The translations under genes and the position numbers were made by a program. From contig NZ_JAHXBF010000005.1 in assembly GCF_020103695.1 (NCBI RefSeq), positions 186,001-250,000 of the forward strand: DNA of 64,000 nucleotides, given 5' to 3'. Shown piece by piece: positions 25,092-33,724 of the stretch; the stretch's first letter is position 1; every line of letters begins with the position of its first letter. A model generated the notes under the pieces. The model ran no database searches. It was not told where the DNA came from and saw only the letters and a list, made by a program, of their open reading frames with translations. Source of the DNA: Hyalangium versicolor (GTDB taxonomy: Bacteria > Myxococcota > Myxococcia > Myxococcales > Myxococcaceae).

Positions 25092-26462
25092 GTGAGTTCG
25101 CTCTGGCCCACTCCTTTAGATCCCGCGAGTCTGGGGCGCCCGTCACGGCGGGCGGCCACGGCTGCCATCGAGGCGCATATCGCCGTGCTGCGCGGAGAGC
25201 CCTTGAAGGCCTCGCTGGCCACGGCGCTACGGGAGGCGGGAGGCCTGGGAGGCCAGGAGCGGCGCTTCACGGCGCTGGCGGTGCGAGAGTTGTCGCGGCA
25301 TCAGCGCCTGCTGGATCTGGCGGCTCGGACGCTCGGCCATCCTCCGGGCAAGTTGGGGCTGACTGAGGATCAGGCGCTCGTGAGGTATGCGCTCTGGCGG
25401 CGGATCTTCTGTGGAGAGGGCTGGAGCCGGATTGGCCCCGAGGTGAAGTTGCCAGGGCCGGTGAGGCCGCGGACTATCAAGGATGATCTGCTCGCTCGGG
25501 TGGTGGAGGAGCCCCTGCCGGAGCCTCCGCAGCCAGAGACGGCCACCGAGCGCTTCGCCATCCGCTACTCGTTCCCGACCTGGCTGGTGGAGCGGCTGGC
25601 GACGCTGCACTCGGAGCCGGTCCTGGAGGGATTGCTCGCCGCGCTCGATGAGGAACCCGCGCTGCACTTCCGGGTCCGTCCCTCGGGGACGCGGGCGGAG
25701 GTGCTGGCGCAACTGATCGAGGAGGGTGTGGCCGCCGAGCCGGTGGACCTGGCCCCGGATGCCCTGCGGATCGCGGACTCGAGCCACCGCGTCTTCGAGA
25801 CCAAGGTCATGAAGACGGGCCGCCTGCAGGTGCAGGACGTGGGCAGCCAGCTGATCGCCGAGGTGTGCCGTCCCCCCGAGGGTTCGCTGGAGGGCCTCAC
25901 GGTCGCGGATGTCTGCGCCGGGGCTGGCGGCAAGACGCTGGCGCTGGCGGACATGGTGGGATCCTCGGGCCGGGTGCTGGCGGGCGATCGCTCCCGGCGA
26001 CGACTGGCACAGGCCCGCGAGCGGGTGAGGGACCTCTCGGTCCGCAACGTGTCCTTTCCCCACCCGTTGCCGCTGGGCGGGGTGGACGTGCTGCTGGTGG
26101 ATGCCCCGTGCAGTGGAACGGGCTCGCTGGGCCGGGAGCCGGATCAGAAGTGGAAGCTCAACCCGAAGGCGATCACGGACTTCCAGTCCACCCAGCTCGA
26201 ACTCCTGGAGGAAGTCGGCCGCGAGGCCCGGCCCGGGGCGCTCATCGTCTACGCGACCTGCTCGCTGCTCCCCGAGGAGAACGACACCGTGGTGGAGCGC
26301 TTCCTGGAGAAGCAGCCGGGCTTCGTGTTGGAGCCTGTGGCCCCCGTACTGGGAGCGGAGCGAGCCTCGGTGCTCTGCGACGGCCCGTACCTGCGGCCGA
26401 TTCCCCCACGCGTTCCGGGCGGGGGCTTCTTCGCTGCACGACTGCGCAAGCTCCAGGGTTGA
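25092..26462 (+). CDS. rsmB: 16S rRNA (cytosine-5)-methyltransferase, RsmB type
   Basis: A 456-residue enzyme. The N-terminal NusB-like helical domain covers about 15-150, followed by an RsmB/NOP2-type SAM methyltransferase domain. Motifs: VQDVGSQLIAE (about 245-255), the SAM loop VCAGAGGKTLALAD, DAPCSGTGSLGRE (motif IV, with one Cys that releases the product) and YATCSLLPEEN (motif VI, catalytic Cys). E. coli RsmB makes m5C967 in 16S rRNA; the same target is inferred. Start GTG 25092 is close behind the REC-cupin gene, so they may share a transcript. Confidence 0.9.
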   Translation: MSSLWPTPLDPASLGRPSRRAATAAIEAHIAVLRGEPLKASLATALREAGGLGGQERRFTALAVRELSRHQRLLDLAARTLGHPPGKLGLTEDQALVRYALWRRIFCGEGWSRIGPEVKLPGPVRPRTIKDDLLARVVEEPLPEPPQPETATERFAIRYSFPTWLVERLATLHSEPVLEGLLAALDEEPALHFRVRPSGTRAEVLAQLIEEGVAAEPVDLAPDALRIADSSHRVFETKVMKTGRLQVQDVGSQLIAEVCRPPEGSLEGLTVADVCAGAGGKTLALADMVGSSGRVLAGDRSRRRLAQARERVRDLSVRNVSFPHPLPLGGVDVLLVDAPCSGTGSLGREPDQKWKLNPKAITDFQSTQLELLEEVGREARPGALIVYATCSLLPEENDTVVERFLEKQPGFVLEPVAPVLGAERASVLCDGPYLRPIPPRVPGGGFFAARLRKLQG

Positions 26463-26521
26463 CAGTGCCCAACGGCACACGCTACGGACACTCCTGTCAG
26501 TTCTTCCGGGGGTAGCCCGCC

Positions 26522-26917
26522 TTGGCAGATGCGAAGCAGCCGGACGTGATGAAGCAGATTCAGCAGGCGTTCCAGACTGCCCAGTCGCAGCTGGCGCAGC
26601 TTCGCGAGCAGGTGACGCGGACGGAGGAGTTGGCCCGGTTGAACTCGCGGGGCAACTCGCTGCAGATGGAGAAGGACAAGGCGCTGCGCGAGTTGGGCGA
26701 GGCGGTGTGGCGGATGGTGCAGAAGGGCAAGCTGGAGCTGCCTTCCTCGCTCGCTCCGGTAGTGAAGTCGGTGGAGGTGGCCGAGCAGCGAGCAGCAGCT
26801 CACGCGGCCGAGATCACCGACATCCTCCAGGAAGGAGAGGCGGTGGCGGCGCGGTTGAAGGGAAAAAACGACGGGAAGGTGCAAACTCCACTAGCACCCA
26901 AACCGAAAAGGAAGTAG
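26522..26917 (+). CDS. small coiled-coil protein
   Basis: A 131-residue cytoplasmic protein without recognised family. Residues 10-60 and 85-115 are strongly helical with heptad spacing (QTAQSQLAQLREQVTRTEE), suggesting a coiled coil; the tail is basic and Pro/Lys-rich, ending in PKPKRK. The start is uncertain: TTG 26522 has a G-rich stretch ahead, while ATG 26549 would shorten the protein by nine residues. Same direction as rsmB, 59 bases downstream, and 56 bases ahead of tRNA-Ala. Confidence 0.65.
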   Translation: MADAKQPDVMKQIQQAFQTAQSQLAQLREQVTRTEELARLNSRGNSLQMEKDKALRELGEAVWRMVQKGKLELPSSLAPVVKSVEVAEQRAAAHAAEITDILQEGEAVAARLKGKNDGKVQTPLAPKPKRK

Positions 26918-26973
26918 AAGGGCGCCGCTTTCGACGTTGGCCGCTCCCCAGAGCGGCGGCGGGACAGAATTTT

Positions 26974-27046
<73 letters not shown>

Positions 27047-27050
27047 CAAA

Positions 27051-27092
27051 GAAGCCCTCCGAGGAGAAATCCTCGGGGGGCTTCGGCTTTTT
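27051..27092 (+). terminator. intrinsic terminator downstream of tRNA-Ala
   Basis: GAAGCCCTCCGAGGA (27051-27065) pairs with TCCTCGGGGGGCTTC (27070-27084) with one mismatch around a GAAA loop, followed after GGC by TTTTT (27088-27092). This is a textbook Rho-independent terminator for the tRNA transcript. Confidence 0.9.
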
Positions 27093-27113
27093 GGCGCACT
27101 CCCACGAGCGGGC

Positions 27114-27803
27114 TCAGCCCTCGTCTTCGGATTCGCCTTCCGGCCCGCCCTCATCCTCCGCGAGGATCCGGTAGAGCGCGCGGCGTGCCTCGACGAGCAC
27201 CTTGCGTGCCTCGGCGGCCTGCGCGGCATTGCCTCCGGATTGGACCTGCATCGCGGCCGAGCCGATGCTCCGCATGAGGTTCATGATGTCGAGGAAGCCT
27301 TCGGCTCCGGCCTGGTTCATCTGCTCCCAGGGGGCGGCGACTTCCTCGCGGTGCTCCTTCACGTAGGTCTGGCCCTTGTCGGTGAGCATGAACACGCGGC
27401 CGCCGCCCGACTCCTGGACCTTCACCAGCCCTTCATCCTCCAACTGCTGCAGGGCGGGGTAGACCGAGCCTGGGCTGGGACGCCACAGGCCCTGGCTGCG
27501 CTGCTCGAGCTCCTGCATGATCTGGTAGCCGTTGCGAGGCTGCTCCGCGAGCAGCGCGAGGATCCCCGCGCGCACGTCTCCGCGCCGGGCCCGAGGACCC
27601 GGACGGAAGCGATCCCACGGGAAGCCGCCTCGCCCGAACGGAGGGCCGAAGCCGAAGGGCCCACCCGGCCCCCCTCGTCCACCGTGTCCACGACGGCCGC
27701 CCATCGCCATCCGCTCGTGGATGGCGCGCTCGTCGATCCCGGGGCCCTCGAAGGGGCCAGCGCCAGGACGACCAAAGAAATTCCAGAAAGGTCCTCGATG
27801 CAT
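27114..27803 (-). CDS. PadR-family transcriptional regulator
   Basis: A 229-residue DNA-binding protein. A Gly/Phe/Pro-rich N-terminal extension (about 1-65, with repeated GG and FG) precedes a PadR winged-helix domain (about 70-150): ILALLAEQPRNGYQIMQELE, then PSPGSVYPALQQLEDEGLV and a wing with GGRVFMLTDKGQ. The C-terminal part is helical (likely dimerisation) and ends in an acidic tail. ATG 27803 has AGGAG ahead; the frame is open 50 codons further but over the promoter. PadR proteins repress transporter or stress genes and often their own; the inverted repeats directly upstream fit autoregulation. Confidence 0.88.
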   Translation of the reverse strand: MHRGPFWNFFGRPGAGPFEGPGIDERAIHERMAMGGRRGHGGRGGPGGPFGFGPPFGRGGFPWDRFRPGPRARRGDVRAGILALLAEQPRNGYQIMQELEQRSQGLWRPSPGSVYPALQQLEDEGLVKVQESGGGRVFMLTDKGQTYVKEHREEVAAPWEQMNQAGAEGFLDIMNLMRSIGSAAMQVQSGGNAAQAAEARKVLVEARRALYRILAEDEGGPEGESEDEG

Positions 27804-27827
27804 GTGTGTCTCCTCTCGCGGATCGTT

Positions 27828-27862
27828 AGCTCGCGATAGGTAAACGATATATCGAGATAGCA
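27828..27862 (-). promoter_or_regulatory. putative PadR operator/promoter
   Basis: This AT-rich island in high-GC surroundings contains the palindrome CGATATATCG (27845-27854), a flanking TCGCGATA (near 27831) and GAGATAG on the other side, so TATCG/CGATA half-sites recur three times. It lies 25-60 bases ahead of the padR start, the usual place for autoregulation. Operator identity is inference. Confidence 0.45.
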
Positions 27863-27926
27863 CGAAGTCAATAGGGCCTGGAGAGCGAGCCCAGGGGAGG
27901 AGGCTGGCTTCCCCGCCCGCAACGCA

Positions 27927-27961
27927 AACGGCCGGGCCCCTGGAGAGGAGCACCGGCCGTT
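27927..27961 (-). terminator. stem-loop downstream of the aldolase gene
   Basis: AACGGCCGG (27927-27935) and CCGGCCGTT (27953-27961) form a perfect 9-bp stem with a 17-base loop, 28 bases after the aldolase stop on the minus strand. The run on that strand after the stem is TTTGCG, so the U tract is short; it is a probable terminator. Confidence 0.55.
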
Positions 27962-27988
27962 CGGGAGCGAGGACGCTCGAGTTCGGGT

Positions 27989-28912
27989 CTACGCCTTGCT
28001 GGCGAAGATGTTCATCACGTCCTTGAGCAGCTTGATGGACTCGTCGCGCGGGCGCTGGAAGGCGTTGCGGCCCATGATGGAGCCGAAGCCGCCACCCTGG
28101 TGGATCTGCTTGATCTCCTCGAGGAGTGCAGGCGTCTCCTTGGCCTCGCCGCCCGAGAAGATGACGATGCGCTTGCCGTTGAACGCCGAGCGCACCACCT
28201 CGCGAATGCGGTCGGTCATCGTCTTGGTGGCGATGCCGGCCTTCTCGAAGGCCTTCTTGGCCTCGGGCTGCTCGATGACGTCCTGGGGCGGCTTCACCTT
28301 GATGATGTGCGCGCCGAGCTGAGCGCTGATCTGCGCCGCATAGGCGATCACGTCGATGGCCGTCTCACCCTCCTTGGACATGTTGCCGCGGGCATAGGCC
28401 CAGAGGATGGTGGGCAGGCCGTAGGACTTGGCCTCGGCGATGATGTCGCGCAGGTCCTGGTACTGCTCGTTGCGAGCGCCCGAGCCTGGATAGATGGTGT
28501 AGCCGACGGCCGCGCAGCCCAGGCGAACGGCGTCCTTCACGGAGGACGTCACCGCGGACATGGGGTTGGCCACCTTGGCCAGCGTGTCCGAGTTGTTCAC
28601 CTTGAGGACGAGGGGAATCTCGCCCATGTACTTGCCGGCCACGGCCTCGAGGAAGCCGAGCGGCGCCGCGTACGCGTTGCAGCCCGAGTCGATGGCGAGC
28701 TGGATGTGATAGTCGGGATCGTAGCCTGCGGGGTTGGGCCCGAAGGAGCGCGCGGGGCCGTGCTCGAAGCCCTGGTCCACCGGGAGGATGACGAGCTTGC
28801 CGGTACCGGCGAGCGTGCCGGTGTTCAGCAGGCGGGCCAGGTTGGTGAGAGTGCCCGGGCTGTCGGACGGGTACCACGAGAGGATCTGCTTCACGCGATC
28901 GGTGTAGGCCAT
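27989..28912 (-). CDS. fbaB: class I fructose-bisphosphate aldolase (FbaB/DhnA type)
   Basis: A 307-residue cytoplasmic enzyme cleaving fructose-1,6-bisphosphate to dihydroxyacetone phosphate and glyceraldehyde-3-phosphate. LVILPVDQGFEHGPARSF (about 40-57), VLKVNNSD, the YTIYPGSGARNEQYQ segment (about 139-153), the Schiff-base Lys region HIIKVKPPQ and the phosphate-binding FSGGEAKE and GSIMGRNAFQR motifs match archaeal-type class I aldolases. It is a single gene on the minus strand, diverging from the TolC gene across 261 bases that hold both promoters. Confidence 0.92.
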   Translation of the reverse strand: MAYTDRVKQILSWYPSDSPGTLTNLARLLNTGTLAGTGKLVILPVDQGFEHGPARSFGPNPAGYDPDYHIQLAIDSGCNAYAAPLGFLEAVAGKYMGEIPLVLKVNNSDTLAKVANPMSAVTSSVKDAVRLGCAAVGYTIYPGSGARNEQYQDLRDIIAEAKSYGLPTILWAYARGNMSKEGETAIDVIAYAAQISAQLGAHIIKVKPPQDVIEQPEAKKAFEKAGIATKTMTDRIREVVRSAFNGKRIVIFSGGEAKETPALLEEIKQIHQGGGFGSIMGRNAFQRPRDESIKLLKDVMNIFASKA

Positions 28913-29173
28913 ACGGCTCCTTGGTCACGGGGCCACGGCCACGGAGGCCGGCCCGGTCGGGGACGGGCGCGGATTGTGCTTCTCGCCCCGTAGAGCGCAA
29001 GGAGATCCGGCGAAAAAGTGTCAGCGCCCACACGGCCCCAGGCCCCTGGGGTTCGGAATGCTCCCCGCGGGCTGCCAGGAAACATAAAGAAGCGGTGACG
29101 AGGCCCTCACGAAGATGGATGCTGCTCCGCCGCGGTTCGTGCGAGCAGGCAGGGCCGCGAACGAGGATCATCG

Positions 29174-30778
29174 GTGAAACGGACAGGGCTCGGACGACTC
29201 GTGGGAGTAGGGCTGGCGCTCGCGGCCAGCACAGCGATGGCGCAGGGGATTCCTGGAGGTGCGCAGGGCGCGCCCTCTCCAGTGGGGCCAGGGACTTCGG
29301 CTCCAGCGGGGCAGGGGACTTCGGTTCCGGTAGGGCAGGGGGCCTCGGTTCCAGTGCCCGGAACGCAGGGGGGACAGGGAGCAACGCCCCAGGCGCAGGA
29401 CGCGGCAGCCCAGGACGCGGTTCGCCCCGCGGAGCAACAGGCGCAAGTGACGGAGGGAGCACACACGCCAGTGAAGACTCCGCTCACGCTCGCGCAGTTG
29501 GTGGAGCGGGCGCGGCGATCGGACGCACGGGTGGAGGAGGCCGAGGCGGAGTTGCACCGGCTTCAGGCGCTCCAGCGGCAGGCCCACTGGGCATGGTTCC
29601 CCAAGTTCGAGACGGTGGTGGGCTTCGGCGGCCCCACTCCCGAGGCTCACAACGATGGGCTCGGCGGGCCACCGACGACGGAGGCGACGCTGGAGGGAGA
29701 CTGGAACTTCGGCACGTTGGGCGTGACGTTCCGTGCCGAGGTCAACGCCCTGCTGCCTATCTACACCTTCGGCAAGCTCTCGGCGCTGGCGAAGGCCGGG
29801 GATCAGGGGCCCATCATCGGCGCGGCGCTGCGGGAGCGGGCTCGCGACGAGGCCGGCTTCCAGGCGGCACAGGCATTCTACAGCTATCAACTCGCGCGCT
29901 CGGGGCTTGCGCAGATCGAGTCCGTGGGCAAGCAACTGGATGACGCCGGCAAGCGCATCAACGACATGCTCCAGGAGCAGTCCGAGCAGGTGTCGAAGTC
30001 GGACACGTACAAGGTGAACTTCTTCCGGCAGGTGGTGGCGGCCCAGCGCAGTGTGGCGGAGCAGGGCCGAGTCCTCGCGCTGGCGGCGATCCGGTTGCTG
30101 GCGGGAGCCCAGGCCGACGAGTCGCTGGAGATCGCCGCGGTGGACCTGCCGCTGGAGGAGGATTACACGCCTCCCACGTTGGAGAAGACCCTCGCGGTGG
30201 CGGATCAACGCCGGCCAGAGCTGACGGCCATCCAGGCGGGCATCGCCGCGCGCGAGCAGGAGGTCCTCATCCGCGAGCGTTCCTACTATCCAGATCTCGG
30301 GATCATCGGCTTTGCCCGGTACGCGTACACCACCAACGCGACGCCGCAGAGGACTCCCTTCGCCTACGATCCCTACAACGACCGGAGCGTAGGCATCGGC
30401 CTCGCCGCGCGAGGCACCTTCGACATCCCCGTGAAGAACGCGCAGCTTGCTCAGGCTCGCGCGGAGCTGGACAAGCTCAAGGCCCAGCAGCGGCTGCTCC
30501 AGTCGGCCATCCACCTGGAGGTGACGAAGGTGCACAGCGATCTGCTGTCCGCGCTCGCTCGCGCCAAGGCCTACTCCGATGCGGAGAAGAATGCCCGGCG
30601 CTGGGCCACCGCCGCCTACGCCGCTTTCGATCTGGGCACGGGCGACACCCGAGAGCTGATGGATTCCTTCCAGGCGCTCGCCCAGGCTTCGACCGAAAAG
30701 TCGAAGGGATGGTTCGATGTCCGTGTGGGAATAGCGGCGCTGAACCGCGTCACCGGCACACCCCCGGCGGGGCCGTGA
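29174..30778 (+). CDS. TolC-family outer-membrane efflux protein
   Basis: A 534-residue outer-membrane protein with a signal peptide (ASTAMA, cleaved near 23). A Pro/Gly/Gln/Val-rich low-complexity spacer with short repeats such as GTSVPVGQG spans about 25-100. Then come two OEP repeats of the TolC fold, with long helices around 115-280 and 330-520 and strands between (PEFV/YTFGK and FDIPVKN areas). TolC trimers form the exit duct of export systems. The next gene is an MlaC-like lipid carrier only 60 bases away, suggesting one transcript and a lipid or hydrophobic cargo rather than a drug. No membrane-fusion protein is next to it. Confidence 0.82.
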   Translation: MKRTGLGRLVGVGLALAASTAMAQGIPGGAQGAPSPVGPGTSAPAGQGTSVPVGQGASVPVPGTQGGQGATPQAQDAAAQDAVRPAEQQAQVTEGAHTPVKTPLTLAQLVERARRSDARVEEAEAELHRLQALQRQAHWAWFPKFETVVGFGGPTPEAHNDGLGGPPTTEATLEGDWNFGTLGVTFRAEVNALLPIYTFGKLSALAKAGDQGPIIGAALRERARDEAGFQAAQAFYSYQLARSGLAQIESVGKQLDDAGKRINDMLQEQSEQVSKSDTYKVNFFRQVVAAQRSVAEQGRVLALAAIRLLAGAQADESLEIAAVDLPLEEDYTPPTLEKTLAVADQRRPELTAIQAGIAAREQEVLIRERSYYPDLGIIGFARYAYTTNATPQRTPFAYDPYNDRSVGIGLAARGTFDIPVKNAQLAQARAELDKLKAQQRLLQSAIHLEVTKVHSDLLSALARAKAYSDAEKNARRWATAAYAAFDLGTGDTRELMDSFQALAQASTEKSKGWFDVRVGIAALNRVTGTPPAGP

Positions 30779-30838
30779 ATAACAGCCTGCCTCCTCCTGT
30801 CGTCTCTTCCGACATCCACACTTGGAGATTCGAAAACG

Positions 30839-31513
30839 ATGCTCGCACCTTTGATTGCCGCCACGCTGCTCGCTGCTGCTCCCGCGACACCTCTCGACAC
30901 CGTCAAGGCGGGTAACGCGGACGTCCAGAAGGCCGCCAACGCGCCTGGCGCCACCGTCGATCAGCTCGCCGCAGTCGTGGAGAAGTTCGTCGACTTCGAG
31001 GAGCTCGCCAAGCGAGCGCTCGGGAAGCACTGGGGTGAGCTCAAGCCCGCCCAGCAGAAGGAATTCGCGGAGACGATGAAGGGGCTACTGCGCGCCTCCT
31101 ACGCCCAGAAGGCCATCGGTCAGGCCAATGCCGACGTGAAGTACGGCAAGGAGACCATCAAGGGCGACGAGGCCACCGTCAACACCACCATCACCGTGAA
31201 GAAGGACCAGATTCCCGTCGACTACCGGCTCTACAAGACGGCAGGCAAGGGCAGCAGCTGGCGCATCTTCGACGTTGTCACGGACGAGGTCTCCCTCGTG
31301 GAGACGTACGCCGGCCAGTTCAGCAAGCTGTGGGACACCAAGGGCTACGAGGGCCTGCTCTCCACCCTGAAGGCCAAGCGGGCGCAGCTGGAGAAGAACG
31401 CCGCCAACACCAAGGCTTCGGATGTGAGCGCCAACGGTGAAGCGGCTGCGAGCACGGGCGCCGCCGATGTGAAAGCTCCCGCAGGCCAGAGCGCGCCGGC
31501 CGGCAAGAAGTAG
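30839..31513 (+). CDS. mlaC: MlaC/Ttg2D-family periplasmic lipid-binding protein
   Basis: A 224-residue exported protein: short signal peptide (about 1-16, AAAPA) and an MlaC domain (about 25-185) with VEKFVDFEELAKRALGKHW, the helix-turn QQKEFAETMKGLL and a C-terminal sheet SSWRIFDVVTDEVSLVETY, all typical of MlaC/Ttg2D. These proteins shuttle phospholipids across the periplasm between an MlaD ring and the outer membrane. The tail (about 190-224) is Ala/Lys-rich and disordered. The mlaE-F-D genes are 20 kb upstream, so this may serve them or a separate system. It converges on the ceramide operon with only nine bases between stops. Confidence 0.85.
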   Translation: MLAPLIAATLLAAAPATPLDTVKAGNADVQKAANAPGATVDQLAAVVEKFVDFEELAKRALGKHWGELKPAQQKEFAETMKGLLRASYAQKAIGQANADVKYGKETIKGDEATVNTTITVKKDQIPVDYRLYKTAGKGSSWRIFDVVTDEVSLVETYAGQFSKLWDTKGYEGLLSTLKAKRAQLEKNAANTKASDVSANGEAAASTGAADVKAPAGQSAPAGKK

Positions 31514-31522
31514 CAGTAACCG

Positions 31523-32524
31523 TCAGTGCCCTGAGGCCCGAGACTCGCGGCCCAGGGCGCTGACCAGTCCCTGTGCGAGTTGAATGGCAGGAGTGAAGCC
31601 CAGCTCCTTCTCCGCTCGCTCCGAGGAGCAGGTCCACGCGGGGAAGGCCATCTCGCGGACCTTGTCCCGGTTGAGGATGGGGATGGTTCCCCGCACGCGC
31701 GCGGCGATCTCCGAGCCCAGCCCCACCACGTAGCTGACCGTCTCGGGCACCGGCACCACCGTGGGCTTCGCGCGGCCCATGGCCTGCGTGAGCGCCACGC
31801 AGAAGTCCTCCCAGCGGTGCTCGGCTCCGTCCGAGACCATGTACACGCCGACCGTCGCGTCGTCCGTGCGCAGCGTCTGGCCTCGCGTGGTGGCCGCCAG
31901 CAGCGCGGTGCAGAGATCATCCACGTGGATCAGGGAGTAGTGCTTGGGGCCGAAGCCGCTCTTGAGCATCACTCCGAGCCGCGCCATGGGCAGCATGGAC
32001 GGCAGGAACTCCGAATCCCCCGGCCCGTACACGATGGGCGGACGGACGATCACGGCCGGAACCTTGTCAGCGAACTCGCGCACGGCCTGCTCACCGCCCA
32101 GCTTGCTGCGGCCGTACAGCGAGACGGGAGCAGGGGGCTCCTCCTCGCGCCGGGGACGCCCCGGAATCGAGGGCCCCGCGGCCGCCAGGGACGAGCAGTA
32201 CACGAGCCGAGGCGGGGAGGGGAGCTCCGCCATGGCCTTCACCAGCCGCCGGGTGCCCTCGGCGTTGCCTTGGAAGTAGCCCTCGGGCCCGCGCGCCTTG
32301 GTGACGCCAGCCAGGTGGATGACGCAGTCCACGCCCTTCACGGCCTCGACGAGGCCCTCGCCGGTGAGTAGATCGCCCACCGCGCAGCGCGCCTTGAGCT
32401 CATCCAGCACACCGCGCTTGGACGTCTTCCGCACGAGCGCGGTGAGGGTGTCACCCCGCTCGACGATGCGGCGCGCGAGCCGCTGGCCGATGAACCCGGT
32501 GCTTCCAGTGAGAAGGATGTGCAC
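31523..32524 (-). CDS. cerR: NAD(P)-dependent epimerase/dehydratase-like reductase, candidate ceramide reductase (CerR)
   Basis: A 333-residue SDR-superfamily enzyme with cofactor loop TGSTGFIG (about 6-13) and the YGRSK catalytic pair Tyr137/Lys141, with Ser111-112 as the third catalytic residue. In Caulobacter a protein of this family is needed to reduce the 3-keto group during ceramide synthesis. The position as third gene after serine palmitoyltransferase and a GNAT acyltransferase (15 bases between) supports the same role here. Without that context it would only be called an extended SDR. Confidence 0.8.
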   Translation of the reverse strand: MHILLTGSTGFIGQRLARRIVERGDTLTALVRKTSKRGVLDELKARCAVGDLLTGEGLVEAVKGVDCVIHLAGVTKARGPEGYFQGNAEGTRRLVKAMAELPSPPRLVYCSSLAAAGPSIPGRPRREEEPPAPVSLYGRSKLGGEQAVREFADKVPAVIVRPPIVYGPGDSEFLPSMLPMARLGVMLKSGFGPKHYSLIHVDDLCTALLAATTRGQTLRTDDATVGVYMVSDGAEHRWEDFCVALTQAMGRAKPTVVPVPETVSYVVGLGSEIAARVRGTIPILNRDKVREMAFPAWTCSSERAEKELGFTPAIQLAQGLVSALGRESRASGH

Positions 32525-32539
32525 GATGGAGCTCCCGGC

Positions 32540-33718
32540 TCAGAGCGCGCGCTCGAAGATGCGGTGCGTCTTGGAGCGCTTGCCGCCCATGGACTCGATC
32601 GCCCGGTTCACGAGGTGGTTGTCCTCGAGCGTCCAGGAGATCTCTCCGCCCTCGTACCCGAGCTGGTGCGCGATGCGCAGCGTGTCCAGATACAGGATGG
32701 CGTCGATGCCCCGGCGACGGTAGCCCTCCTTGATGCCGAGGGTGATCAGGCGCAGCCGGCGGATCTTCTTCAAGGCCAGCAGCATCTTCGCCAGCCCGAT
32801 CGGGAGCCCGAAGGTGGTGAGCCGTCCGCCAGCAGCCTTGAAGGCCACGTTGGCGTCCGGGATCGTCATGGAGAAGGCCACCGGTTCGCCCTTCACCTCG
32901 GCGATCATCAGCAGCTCCGGCCGGACGATCTGCTTCAGATCCCTCGCGAGGTGATCGAACTCATGCTCCGTCATCGGAACGAAGCCCCAGTTCTTCTCCC
33001 AAGCCGCGTTGTAGATGTTCTTGATGAGGGTCACTTCCTCATCGAATTTCTTCAGGTTGACCGAGCGTACGGTGATGCCCTCCCGCTGGCGCATCTTCTC
33101 CGCGATGCGCGCCACCTTCTCTGGCGGCTGAGCCGAGGAGGACAGCTCGAAGGACCAGAGATCCTTGGCCTTGGTGAAGCCGTTGGCCTCGATCAGCGCG
33201 GCGTAATAGGGCGGGTTGTACGTCGTCATGATCGCCGGGGGCGTGGTGAACCCGTCCACCAGCAACCCGCACTCGTGGTTGGTGGAGAAGTTCATCGGCC
33301 CGATGACCTTGGTGAAGCCCTTGGTGCGCAGCCACTCTGAAGCCGCGTCGAACAGGACCCGAGCCACACCGGCGTCATTGATGCACTCGAAGAGGCCGAA
33401 GAAGCCCTCGTTGGTGCCGTGGAACTCGTTGTAGTGCGGATCCTTGATCGCCGCGATGCGGCCCACCACCTGGCCGTTGCGCCGCGCGAGGAACAGCTCC
33501 ACCTCGGCGAACTCGAAGAAGGGGTTCTTCTTCGGGTCGAGGAAGTCCTTGCGCTCCATCTCCAGGGGCGGCACCCAGTTCGGGTCCCCTTGATAGATGG
33601 GGTAGGTCATGCGGACGAAGGCGGTCTTGTCCCCGCCGCTCCGCACGGGTGCCACCGTCACATCGGGAGGCACGGCGGGAAGGGAGACGACGGTCGATGA
33701 CTCGGCGGGGAGGGCCAT
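32540..33718 (-). CDS. bcerS: GNAT-superfamily N-acyltransferase, candidate bacterial ceramide synthase
   Basis: A 392-residue protein made of two GNAT-like halves. The C-terminal half has the acyl-CoA binding core around LRLITLGIKEGYRRRGIDA (about 325-345), where the QxxGxG/A-type loop appears as GYRRRGID. The N-terminal half carries NFSTNHECGLLVDG. Proteins of this family (cd/GNAT 'bcerS' in Caulobacter) N-acylate 3-ketosphinganine with an acyl-CoA and are unrelated to eukaryotic ceramide synthases. Gene order spt-bcerS-cerR, with seven bases to spt, makes the role likely. Confirmed only by context and family; acyl-chain preference unknown. Confidence 0.78.
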   Translation of the reverse strand: MALPAESSTVVSLPAVPPDVTVAPVRSGGDKTAFVRMTYPIYQGDPNWVPPLEMERKDFLDPKKNPFFEFAEVELFLARRNGQVVGRIAAIKDPHYNEFHGTNEGFFGLFECINDAGVARVLFDAASEWLRTKGFTKVIGPMNFSTNHECGLLVDGFTTPPAIMTTYNPPYYAALIEANGFTKAKDLWSFELSSSAQPPEKVARIAEKMRQREGITVRSVNLKKFDEEVTLIKNIYNAAWEKNWGFVPMTEHEFDHLARDLKQIVRPELLMIAEVKGEPVAFSMTIPDANVAFKAAGGRLTTFGLPIGLAKMLLALKKIRRLRLITLGIKEGYRRRGIDAILYLDTLRIAHQLGYEGGEISWTLEDNHLVNRAIESMGGKRSKTHRIFERAL

Positions 33719-33724
33719 GTGAGG

